Shown here piece by piece: positions 52,927 to 62,620 of a stretch of DNA of 64,000 nucleotides. Positions within the stretch are counted from its first letter, which is position 1. Every line of letters begins with the position of its first letter. The translations under genes and the position numbers were made by a program. The notes beneath the pieces are model-generated. The model saw nothing but the letters and a program-made list of their open reading frames with translations. It was not told where the DNA came from and made no database searches. The DNA is from Zea mays (taxonomy: Eukaryota > Streptophyta > Magnoliopsida > Poales > Poaceae): assembly GCF_902167145.1 (NCBI RefSeq), contig NC_050105.1, forward strand, positions 116,515,898 to 116,579,897, in the 5' to 3' direction.

Positions 52927-55900
52927 TGATTGATGACAACACATTTAAAGCTTACATAAGATTTGATAAATAAGATTTTGAATCCTATGATATAGTTTCC
53001 TCCCCCTAAATATGTGCATTTCAGAAAATACCAATTTTGTACTCAAATGCCAAAACCACATATTTGGGTCAAAGAGTGAAGACAACTTATATCATACTAT
53101 TCATAGGGTGCTTTGTGTCATAAATAAACGTGATGCTCATGACATATTATGCACTCATCAATTTCCTTCATCTTATGTTTTACTTATGATTCAACCCCCT
53201 TTTGTCAATTATTTCTTCCCCTTTTCAAAAGTCTTCTTACACTTAGTTACATAAGACTAAAGGTAAGCTTTAATGCACAATTTCTCCCCCTTTGTCATAA
53301 ATCTCCAAAAAAGATATAAAGAATATAAAGGGTAGAAATTATGATTAATCAAGATTTGAACACACTATCATGAAAAGGGTCCTTATATGGCACAAAGGTA
53401 ATGGAGAAGTGTCATAAGTGATGTACCTTTGTGTTTTACCTTTTCAAAGGGGTGTTCCACACTTGTGTTGTATTTAGAGTTCATTTTGCAATCTCTTGTT
53501 GGCATAATTGTGACATAGGTCCAAGATATCAAATGAATATTGTCATACTAATTGAAAGATAAATCTTGATACCTGGAGTCTAGATGTCACCTAGCATTTT
53601 CTTATCATAACAAGAGGCAGCATGAAAATTGCACAAGTATGAATTATACAACTAGTGATCATGTACGAAAATATCAATTGAAAACCACCAATTGATACAA
53701 TTTGATAGATAATCAGATCACTAATTGCATATTACACTAAGTTCTCCTCAAGTTTTAGTGCACACATATATATGAATTCAATTGATACCTGTTGAGAGTA
53801 CTTATTTGCAACTTAAAAGTACCATTGGCATAAAAGGAGTATCAATTGAACATAATCATGCAACATAAGAAACATGTGTACTATTTAATCAATTAAGTTC
53901 TAGACAGGAGAATCTATAAGCTATGCTACTTCAGATATTTGTAATCCAAAAAGATGTGATACATATTTACCAATTTTAGATGACGTTGGAGTAGCATATA
54001 GAAGAGAAACTCATTCTCTTATGAAGTGTATAGAAGATACATTTATTGGAGCAAAGAATCTTTGATACCCATCAAAATTTGCAGTGGAAGCGATTGTCTT
54101 TGCTTGAAGATTCCTTTCTAATTTGAGACTACACACATATTATACTTGAAAATGAAGTTAGTCTCAAAGATTCAAATTATAGACCATTCTCCCCCAAAAT
54201 GTGTGCATACAAGTGATGAATACTTGTTTAGCTTATGCACTTGGACTTGTGAGGCCAGGGGATTAAGTTCTACAATTTGAACCTTGGTACAAATAAAGTA
54301 TGAAAATATGAAATTGCACCAATTTAAGGAATTACTCATAATCAAACGGTATACTAATAGACATGATATGCAATATTTTAAGCCAAGATTCAAGTGCAAC
54401 CTTATGATGTGACTTAAGATATTGCATATACATGCATACACTAACTTGTAAGAGCCTAGATACACAAATGTAATACAATAGTTCATGGAGTGACACACCT
54501 TTGTTCCATGCCATATGGTCTTCATTATAATCATGAATTTCTATCTTAGCTTTTGATAGGCTTGACATTTCAAAGAGAAACTTATCCTCTTTAAACGATC
54601 AAGAGAAACTCATTCTATTCAAAGAACTACACAAATTCACTAAAAGAAAATGTTAGTCTTTAAGGACACAAGATATTGAATGAGCTCCCCCTAAATGTAT
54701 GCATCAAGTACTTGAATTACTTGTAACATGCACTTGATTCAATTAAGATTCTTAGAGGAGTTCATCATATATCTTGGTCAAGGCATAATATATTTGAAAC
54801 AATTGAATTTATGCTAGAGAACACATATCGTTGATGTCAAAGTTATATGCACTATTGAACATTTTATATTGCAAGGAATTTAACCTATACTATGGTGCAT
54901 CCCACTAAGGATAGAATATTAAAACAACTGAAGGAGAGTAAGTTTTCATACCTTGGCCTCTTATCAACTCCATCTTACTTTAGTTGAATAGTATCCTTTA
55001 AGCTTGTGATTTATCCAATTTAATAATAAGCACCATCTCTCAACATAGATTTTCTATGGATAAACTCAACACAAGAGATGGCATTAGTAGCACAAGCACT
55101 AGTTTCTTATTTTGCAACCCTTTATATGTGGAAGGCAAGCGAGTTGCTAAAATAGAGAAACCTCATAATATGAACTAAATTTCCCTTGAGCCCTCATGCA
55201 CAATATATTTTGAATGACATGGATAATATGCATGGTTATTCAATGAAGTCTAAAGGGTTGACTTAATCCATATTATGGTGAGTGTCTAATAAAGAAGAAT
55301 CAAATCCAAATTAACTAGATAGAGAATACGTCACATATTTTTGGATTGTTCACCATATGATAATATTCATTCATCTTCCAATTTGACCTTTATTTCATAA
55401 TCAACAACTAATGTATATCCTCAAGTGCTTCTTTTCCCTTAGTGGCTACACAAGTCACAAAAGAGATAAGATTTGAAAATAATATGCACTTAAGATTCAG
55501 TTGTTACCACCTTGCTACTATCTCCAAAGATGATTTATACATTCATTATCGAGCACCCAACTTGATCCATTGAAGGAGTGATCCTGCAAAACAAGTTTAA
55601 GCTACATATCTTGGTACCCAATTTGAATTGGGTCCTTTTGAGAATAGTAGTAAGAGCCTTGAGTACCCACACAATCCTTATTGTGGCCTTTCTCTTTGTG
55701 TAGGCACCCACATATACTTGACAACCATCTTACATGGTTTCAAGTCAGTATTTAATCACATAGATAAAAACTAGAGTTAAGAATAGGAGCCTTTTCTCCT
55801 TTTATTAATACATCATTGTGTTGCCTTCTTGATGATGAACCTACCTTGACTTTGGGTGCACCTAGCTTATCAAGGTTAGTCGCACAAGCATTCATATCAT

Positions 55901-57962
55901 AAATACAAGTTATGCATGGAATTTACAACTTAGTGATCCAATTCAATGTGAAGCATATGGATATCGATTGAAGTAGATTTCTAACATATCAAAATATGTG
56001 TTTCCAAAATTTAGAGAGTATGGATCACTAATTGTACCTTTTACAGTTTAAAAATCATATCCATGTTAGTGCATATGTTTGTCATGAATATCAACAAAAA
56101 GATTCTTATGCACTTTTAGATTTAACGATAAGGGAATTTTAAACTGCATCAAGAGTAGCTATTTAGAAAACAAAGATTACAATCCATATGAATGAGATAC
56201 AAATTTACCATTTTGGATTGTCTTAGTATAGCTTACTCAAGGGAAACTTATTCTCTATGACACAAGATATATATAATGTGCTCCCACTAGATATGTGCAT
56301 CAAGTATTTGAATGACTTATCAAATGCACTTTCAATTCAATGAAGATTCTCAAGAGGAGTACATTACATATATTGGTCAAGGCATGAAAAATTTGCAATG
56401 AATTAACTTATGCCTAAGAATACTTACCACCATATAGAATGTACCATTTGTTATACCAATTGAAAGGTCTTGCTATATGAGATGGTGTCATCTAAGTATT
56501 CTTCTTGTCTTCATTCGTGGAGACTTCCTTCTTTAGCTTGTCATCTCTTTTCCTTTTAAAACTAGTCAAAAAGCACTTTGAAAAGAGGTATTAGTAGTAC
56601 AAGGAAGTATTTAATGAATGATGATATTTATATATGAATGGCAAATAAATCATCATTTATGAGGCATAAAGGCATAAATTAAATTCCTTCTAAGTTAATG
56701 CACATGGAGCAGTGAATTCACAATATGCACTAATTTACAAATTTAAGCCAAAAGGAATTTAACCTTCATATTGACATTCCTTTCCATAGAATATATTATT
56801 GCCAAATGAAAGAATGCCACTTGGAAGGAACTAGTATTGATCAACTACCAATTGAAGCAATTTGTTCCATACCTTTGCCTTGAGCATTCCTAATCTTTCT
56901 ATTAGGTGAAGATTAACCTTTAAAGCTTGTGATTTTACCAATTGAAAGAGCACAATCTCTACTTATGAATTTCCATGAAATATCTTAAAAGAGATTGTAT
57001 TAGTAACACAAGCAATAGTTTCCTATTTAGCAACCTCTAGTATATGAATGACAAGAAGGTTACTAAAACAAGGAAACCTCATGATATGAACTAAATTACC
57101 CTTACAAGCATCATGCATAACATCAAATGTAAAAAAAGATGAAAGTAGCATGATTATTTAATTAAGTTTACATGGCAAGTTTAATTCATAACATGGTGAG
57201 TGATTAATGTAGAAGACTCAAAACCAATTTAAACAAGAATGAATACTTCACATAGTATTGGTTCAATCTTCTTTGAATGTTGAATGGCACACTCCATTCG
57301 GGAAACACATTCTCATGTTGTGAAACTACATAAATCACTTAGATAAAAACATTAGTCTCACAACTCTAGTCATATAGAGAATTTCCCTTTTGGTAAGTGC
57401 TTTAAGAATTTGAATTTCTTACTTAGCACTCTATTCATTTAAGAACATGGGATAATCCTCTTTATGTCTAGGTCATGGCAATAACACGATAATTAATTTG
57501 AAATATGCCACAAGATACATATAATCAATTTAAAGCATATAGATTGTCACAATATAAAAATATGAACTTGCAATCTACCATATAATTAGATCATTTCCAA
57601 AGCAAGGTAAAATCTCTTAAGTTCATTCTTAAGTGCTTCATTTTTCCTATGTGGCTACAAAAGACACAAAGGAATATACCAATTAAAAGCAATGTGCACT
57701 TAAGAATTAATTGTTACCATCCTTTGGATATCACTTGGTTGTAGGCCTTTTGCTTGATTCCCACAAAGGTTAATCCTTATTCCCTACAACACAAGTTCTT
57801 GCTAGAGATGAATATGAAGTTAGTGATATAACAACTCAATTCATCTTTGGGTCAATCTTAAAGGATAGACAATGTAAGATTGATAGCTTGAGATAAGAAT
57901 TGAGTTAAATCGCTCAAGCACCCCCAAAGCTTCATATCATCTCTGGGTACCTGCAAAACTTA
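52927..57962 (-). repeat. 5-kb AT-rich non-coding internal region with large diverged direct repeat
   Basis: No gene on either strand; the longest frames (for example 54172-54568) have no motif. It contains two diverged copies of a block of about 2.2 kb: 54947/56868 ('cataccttgg' and 'catacctttg'), 55157/57074 ('aaacctca(t)aatatgaactaaat'), 55442/57651 ('gtggctaca'), 55610/57973 ('ttggtaccca'). The last pair shows the upstream copy includes the end of gag. The words 'ttggtcaaggcat' and 'ccaattgaa' recur throughout. Confidence 0.7.
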
Positions 57963-59534
57963 TCAAGTACATTTTGGTACCCATTTTTGGATGGGTCCAC
58001 CAAGGTTAGTTAATAAGTACTTAGGCACCCAAATGGCCTTTGTGCTAGTTTTAGGTGAACTAATTACCTTTCTAGCACAAATGTCATTTTTGGGTCTCCT
58101 AAGCGAATATGAATGAATTGACATGGTAGGCTTAGGATACTTACTTATGGGACAATCCTTGCATAGGTGTCCCTTTCTTCGGCAAGTGTAGCAAATCTGA
58201 TTTTTAATTTTGCAAGACTCCTTCTTTCCTTGCTTCTTGTTTGCTACATGGTTAGTGAGCCTCTTTCTTTCTAAAGTTAAGCCACTATCCTTTGTGTAGG
58301 GACATGACTTAATCTCATGTCCCTTCTCATGACATTGATAACACTTTCTACCGCATCTTCTCTTATTTGGAAGAGTGACTTGTTTGTTACCTTGTGTGGA
58401 GCATGTGGAGGCGTGGTTGAGACACTTGTCATGAGCTTTGGCTTTCTTCTCTTGATGTTTGCTCATGTCCTTGGAAAGCTTGATATTCTTTTGAAGGGGT
58501 TTTGTGCATGCTACTATTGTCCCCTTCTCAAGCTTTTTCACCATATTATCACGGTTATCTTGAGAAGGTTGAGCATGACACTTTCTCTTCAATTGAATCA
58601 AGCTCCTTTTTAGCCTCTCATTTTCTTCCTTGAGCTCATTGTTTTCTTTTGCATAGGAAACATTACTTGTTCCTGAAAGTTTTAGCTCAATGGAAGATTG
58701 GCTTTCTTGAGAGCAACATTTGTTAGCACATGATAATATAGTTTCTGTTTGAGTACATGTGCATAAGTGAGGTTGGTATGATTTCAAATTAGTTAACACA
58801 ACCTCATGAGCCATTTCTAACATGATATGTGAATCCATAAATTTATTATGAGAGCACACAAGCATATCATATTTTTCTTGCAAAGCTAGATTTTCAATAT
58901 TTAGCCTTTCTATCGTGTTTGTGAACATAGCATTTTTATTTTCTAATTGAGCAATATATGATGAATGATTAACAACTTTAATTTGCTCAATTGAAATGTC
59001 TTCATACCTTTGGACCAAATCATCATGAGAGCACTTTAGCTTCTCATGCTCTTTGGTCAACTTCTCTAAGTCTTCAATTTTTCTGATGATGAAGTCTTCT
59101 TGCTTATGAAGCATTTCTTTTTGTTCTTCCGCTCTTTTCATGAGTTTGAGCAAGCTCATCCGATGTTTCTTGCTTAGCTGAGCGAAGAATTTTTTAAGAT
59201 CATCCTCATCTTCACTATCACTTTCATGTTCATCCTCATCCTCACTTTCGCTTTCACTGTCACTTCCATTAGCGACAAAGCACATATGAGAAGTTGATTT
59301 GAAAGACGAACCTTGTGAAGAGGTGGATTCATCGTTTGGTCTCCATCGATCATTTTCTTCTTCTTCAATCTTGTTCTTCGCCTCATCTTCCTTCATTTTG
59401 AGGAACATCCTTTCGGCGATTCTCATGGCAAGATCTATTGCCCTAGGATCAACATCTGCAACAAAAGATGAAGTCGAGGCAACCTCAACTTTTTCAAGCT
59501 TAAAAGCACTTTCATTTCTTAGTCCCCCCGACAT
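57963..59534 (-). CDS. gag: Gag of the Sirevirus-like element (523 aa, intact)
   Basis: It starts MSGGLRNESAFKLEKVEV, 41 bases after the PBS. Residues about 30-60 form a helix (AIDLAMRIAERMFLKMKEDE). A Ser/Asp/Glu-rich acidic stretch follows (about 90-115), then a long coiled coil (about 120-330, with KLKCSHDDLVQRYEDISIEQ and ENERLKRSLIQLKRK), then two CCHC knuckles, CYQCHEKGHEIKSC (about 400) and CYTCRRKGHLCKDC (about 450), both with C-x2-C-x4-H-x4-C. It ends KWVPKCT in a stop where autonomous relatives continue towards protease. The frame is intact, so it could form particles that package element RNA, but replication needs enzymes in trans. Confidence 0.9.
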   Translation of the reverse strand: MSGGLRNESAFKLEKVEVASTSSFVADVDPRAIDLAMRIAERMFLKMKEDEAKNKIEEEENDRWRPNDESTSSQGSSFKSTSHMCFVANGSDSESESEDEDEHESDSEDEDDLKKFFAQLSKKHRMSLLKLMKRAEEQKEMLHKQEDFIIRKIEDLEKLTKEHEKLKCSHDDLVQRYEDISIEQIKVVNHSSYIAQLENKNAMFTNTIERLNIENLALQEKYDMLVCSHNKFMDSHIMLEMAHEVVLTNLKSYQPHLCTCTQTETILSCANKCCSQESQSSIELKLSGTSNVSYAKENNELKEENERLKRSLIQLKRKCHAQPSQDNRDNMVKKLEKGTIVACTKPLQKNIKLSKDMSKHQEKKAKAHDKCLNHASTCSTQGNKQVTLPNKRRCGRKCYQCHEKGHEIKSCPYTKDSGLTLERKRLTNHVANKKQGKKESCKIKNQICYTCRRKGHLCKDCPISKYPKPTMSIHSYSLRRPKNDICARKVISSPKTSTKAIWVPKYLLTNLGGPIQKWVPKCT

Positions 59535-59574
59535 GATCTTTTCCTCACGCGGTTAAGCGTTAGAACGAGGATTA

Positions 59575-59587
59575 GGCTCCGATACCA
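59575..59587 (-). other. Initiator-Met tRNA primer-binding site
   Basis: On the minus strand TGGTATCGGAGCC starts two bases after the 5' LTR end (…ACTTTCA). One change from TGGTATCAGAGC. Confidence 0.9.
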
Positions 59588-59589
59588 AT

Positions 59590-61251
59590 TGAAAGTTGCC
59601 TAGAGGGGGGGTGAATAGGCAAGTTAAAACTTTTTCAACAAAAACTAGAAGCAAACTGGGTAAAACTGAATTGATCTCAAAATTCACCCAGTTAACTTTG
59701 GAAATGAGATGTTCTAAATGATCCACAAGGTTCAAAGTAGTAGATCTGAGAAGGGCACTTCCCAAAATCCACACACCAAAAGATATAAACAAATCTTCCA
59801 CGCAATGGTGAGAGAACGAAGAACACAAACAAACACAATGAGTAAGAACACAAGAGACACAAGATTTATCCCGAGGTTCGGTCACACCACCAAGGTGCCC
59901 TACTTCCTCGTTGAGGCGCCCACAAAGAGCCGGGTCTCTTTCAACCCTAATCCTCCCTTTGCCGACCACAAAGGTCAAGCCCACACAATAATCTTTGCTC
60001 AAACGAGCGGGTAATACAAACTTTCTTGTGGTCTTCCACAAGATTTGGAGACTCACAAGAGACACCTAGTCGTCTAGGAGCTAGAAGCTCCAAGAGTAAT
60101 GAATCCACAAAGAACTCGATGTAGTACCAAAGCTCGAATGAAGAAGAGTAAGAGAGATTTGGAGATGAAGCACAAAAACCGCAGCTCTCAAACTCACTCA
60201 AAGATTTCTCTCCAAAGATTTGAAATGGGAGAGGCAAGAGGTGTGTGAGAGAGAGTGAGAGGTGTTTCTCAGGTTGGGAATGAAGTTTTGTGCGTGCTCT
60301 ACTGTGGGGAGAGAGGTAGGAGTGAGTATATATAGGTGGGGCTCCAAAACTAGCCGTTTTTGACTTTTCTGCCCAAAAACCGGTTGAACCGGTTTTCAAA
60401 AAGCTGCGTATAGCTTTTTGGCTGACACAGCAGACTGGCAGAAAAAAGTGAACAGTGCAAAAACCGGTTGAACCGGTTTTAGAACCGGTTGAACCGGTTT
60501 CCACCAGACAAAAACCGGTTGAGTGTCCGGTTGATTGTCCGGCTGAACCAGTATTTTGAAAAAAGGTGAACAGTGCAAAAACCGGTTGAACCTGTTTTTC
60601 CAAAAAGCAATTTTGGCCAAGATAGACTTTAAAAGGTTGTACTACATACTTTCACTAAGGATTAACAAGGGTAAAATGGAAGTTTTGGATCAAGGATTTT
60701 TGAGCTTTAGTACCAACACCAACCTTCTTTTTGGATCCCCCTTGATAGTACGATGATTCCTATACTCAAGTTAAATAAAATATAATTAAGTAAACTCCTT
60801 GAGTCATTGGTGTCTCAAGTGTGATTTCTCCATGGTGTTGCTTCATAAGGATCACAAACATCTTTGTCTCACCTTTTGAAGCAAACAAAAATCGAGCCTG
60901 TGACTTGTGCCATTTCACCATATATGAGTTCAAATCATGGCTTCAAGTCACCTTACTGATGCATCAACATGTTATAACTCTTCATAGCTGATTAGTTCAT
61001 CGACTTAGTGCAAGTACTCTCTTCTTCACCTTAGCCATGGTACCTCGGTCTACAAGCCGTCGCTTGACCTTCACCTTCGCTTAGTTCCTCGAAGCCCTTT
61101 CCTTGCTATCTTCACCCTATCAAGCCATTCTTGAGTCACATCCTATTGAGCATCCATTGTGAGAATCATTTCTTCAATATTATGAACCTTGCTTGAATGT
61201 CATCTAGATATAACTGCTAAGATCAATCAAGCTCTAGTTTGATTCTCATAT
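59590..61251 (-). repeat. 5' LTR of the Sirevirus-like element, truncated by insertion
   Basis: Matches 50849-52551 of the 3' LTR. The last ~360 bp (U3 start) are displaced beyond the next element and lie outside the window. TATA box TATATATA at 60327-60334 (minus). The ACCGGTTGAACCGGT array is at 60370-60600 with fewer units. Confidence 0.9.
61247..61251. repeat. Target-site duplication (left copy) of the plus-strand Sirevirus
   Basis: CATAT. In the uninterrupted LTR copy (52547-52551) the same CATAT runs on into 'attcatatatgg', confirming the insertion point. Confidence 0.8.
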
Positions 61252-61448
61252 TGAAAGGGAATTAGGCTTACACCTAGTTCCTAAATATTTTTGGTGGTTG
61301 AATTGCCCAACACAAATCTTTGGACTAACTAGTTTGCCCAAGTGTATAGATTATACAGGTGTAAAAGGTTCACACTCAGCCAATAAAAAGACCAAGTTTT
61401 GGATTCAATAAAGGAGCAAAGGGGCAACCGAGGGCACCCCTGGTCTGG

Positions 61449-61951
61449 CGCACCGGACTGTCCGGTGTGCCACCGGACAGTGAACAGTACCTGTCCGGTG
61501 CACCAGGGGACTCAGACTCAAACTCTTCACCCTCGGGATTTCTCGGAAGCCGGCGCGCTATAATTCACCGGACTGTCCGGTGTGCACCGGACATGTCCGG
61601 TGCTCCAAGGAAGCGCGGCCTCCGGAACTCGCCAGCCTCGGTTTCGCGTGGCAGCCGCTCCGCTAAAATTCACCGGACTGTCCGGTGTGCACCGGACTGT
61701 CCGGTGTGCCAGCGGAGCAACGGCTCTCTTCGGCGCCAACGGCTCTCTGCGGTGCATTTAATGCGCGCGCAGCGCGCGCAGACGTCAGACTTGCCCATAC
61801 CGGTGCACCGGACATCAAACAGTACATGTCCGGTGTGCACCGGACACCCAGGCGGGCCCACAAGTCAGAAGCTCCAACGGCTAGAATCCAACGGCAGTGA
61901 TGACGTGGCAGGGGCACCGGACTGTCCGGTGTGCACCGGACTGTCCGGTGC
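61449..61951. repeat. CACCGGACTGTCCGGTG palindrome array upstream of LTR TATA box
   Basis: At least seven palindromic units CACCGGA(C/A)(T/A)GTCCGGTG occur at about 61451, 61567, 61583, 61671, 61688, 61915 and 61934, often in pairs joined by TG. Further half-units lie at 61470-61505 and 61800-61845, where longer hairpins with ACAGTAC loops form. All lie 50-550 bp upstream of the TATA box at 62001. Confidence 0.9.
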
Positions 61952-62000
61952 GCCATCGAGCAGACGCCTCCAGCCAACGGTCAAGTTTGGTGGTTGGGGC

Positions 62001-62008
62001 TATAAATA
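62001..62008 (+). promoter_or_regulatory. LTR TATA box of the plus-strand Sirevirus
   Basis: TATAAATA within GGGGCTATAAATACCCC, at the 3' edge of the palindrome array. Confidence 0.85.
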
Positions 62009-62574
62009 CCCCAACCACCCCACCATTCATTGTATCCAAGTTTTCCACTTCTCAACTACTACAAGAGCTCTAGCATTCAATTCTAGACACACTAAAGAGA
62101 TCAAATCCTCTCCAATTCCACACAAAACCCTAGTGACTAGAGAGAGTGATTTGCCGTGTTCATTTGAGCTCTTGTGCTTGGATTGCTTCTTTTCCTTCTC
62201 ACTTGTTCTTGTGATCAAAACTCCATTGTAATCAAGGCAAGAGGCACCAATTGTGTGGTGGCCCTTGCGGGGAAGTTTTGTTCCCGGCTTTGATTAGAGA
62301 AGAGAAGCTCACTCGGTCCGAGGGACCGTTTGAGAGAGGGAAGGGTTGAAAGAGACCCGGCCTTTGTGGCCTCCTCAACGGGGAGTAGGTTTGCAAGAAC
62401 CGAACCTCGGTAAAACAAATCTCCGTGTCTCTCTTGCTTATTCGCTTGGGATTTGTTTTGCGCCCTCTCTCTCGGACTCATTTATATTTCTAACGCTAAC
62501 CCGGCTTGTAGTTGTGTTTATATTTGTAAATTTCAGTTTCGCCCTATTCACCCCCCCTCTAGGCGACTATCAAT

Positions 62575-62586
62575 TGGTATCAGAGC
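62575..62586 (+). other. Initiator-Met tRNA primer-binding site
   Basis: TGGTATCAGAGC, exact, two bases after the LTR end. Confidence 0.97.
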
Positions 62587-62620
62587 CCGGTGCTTCATTA
62601 GAGCCTAACCGCTCGAAGTG

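Larger units (their letters stand above)
50849..61251 (-). mobile_element. Young gag-only Sirevirus-like copia element
   Basis: Minus-strand element. 3' LTR 50849-52910; 5' LTR from 59590, cut at 61251 by another retrotransposon. It has an initiator-Met PBS (59575-59587), an intact gag of 523 codons (57963-59534) and a polypurine tract next to the 3' LTR (52911-52926). Between gag and the tract lie 5 kb of AT-rich non-coding DNA and no protease, integrase, RT or RNase H. The two LTR copies differ at about ten bases over 1.65 kb plus two repeat-number changes, so insertion was recent. It must have been copied by enzymes from a relative. Confidence 0.88.
61252..62572 (+). repeat. 5' LTR of the plus-strand Sirevirus
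   Basis: TG...CA ends (…GGCGACTATCA). TATAAATA at 62001-62008 is framed by GGGGC and CCCC. U3 carries a long GC-rich palindrome array (next entry). Frames in this LTR on both strands (61467-62231 and others) come from the array and are not genes. Confidence 0.92.

Noticed and set aside
61467..62231. 254-aa plus-strand ORF
   Set aside because: Inside the LTR. The repeated VRCAPD/CTGLSGAP text comes from the CACCGGACTGTCCGGTG array.
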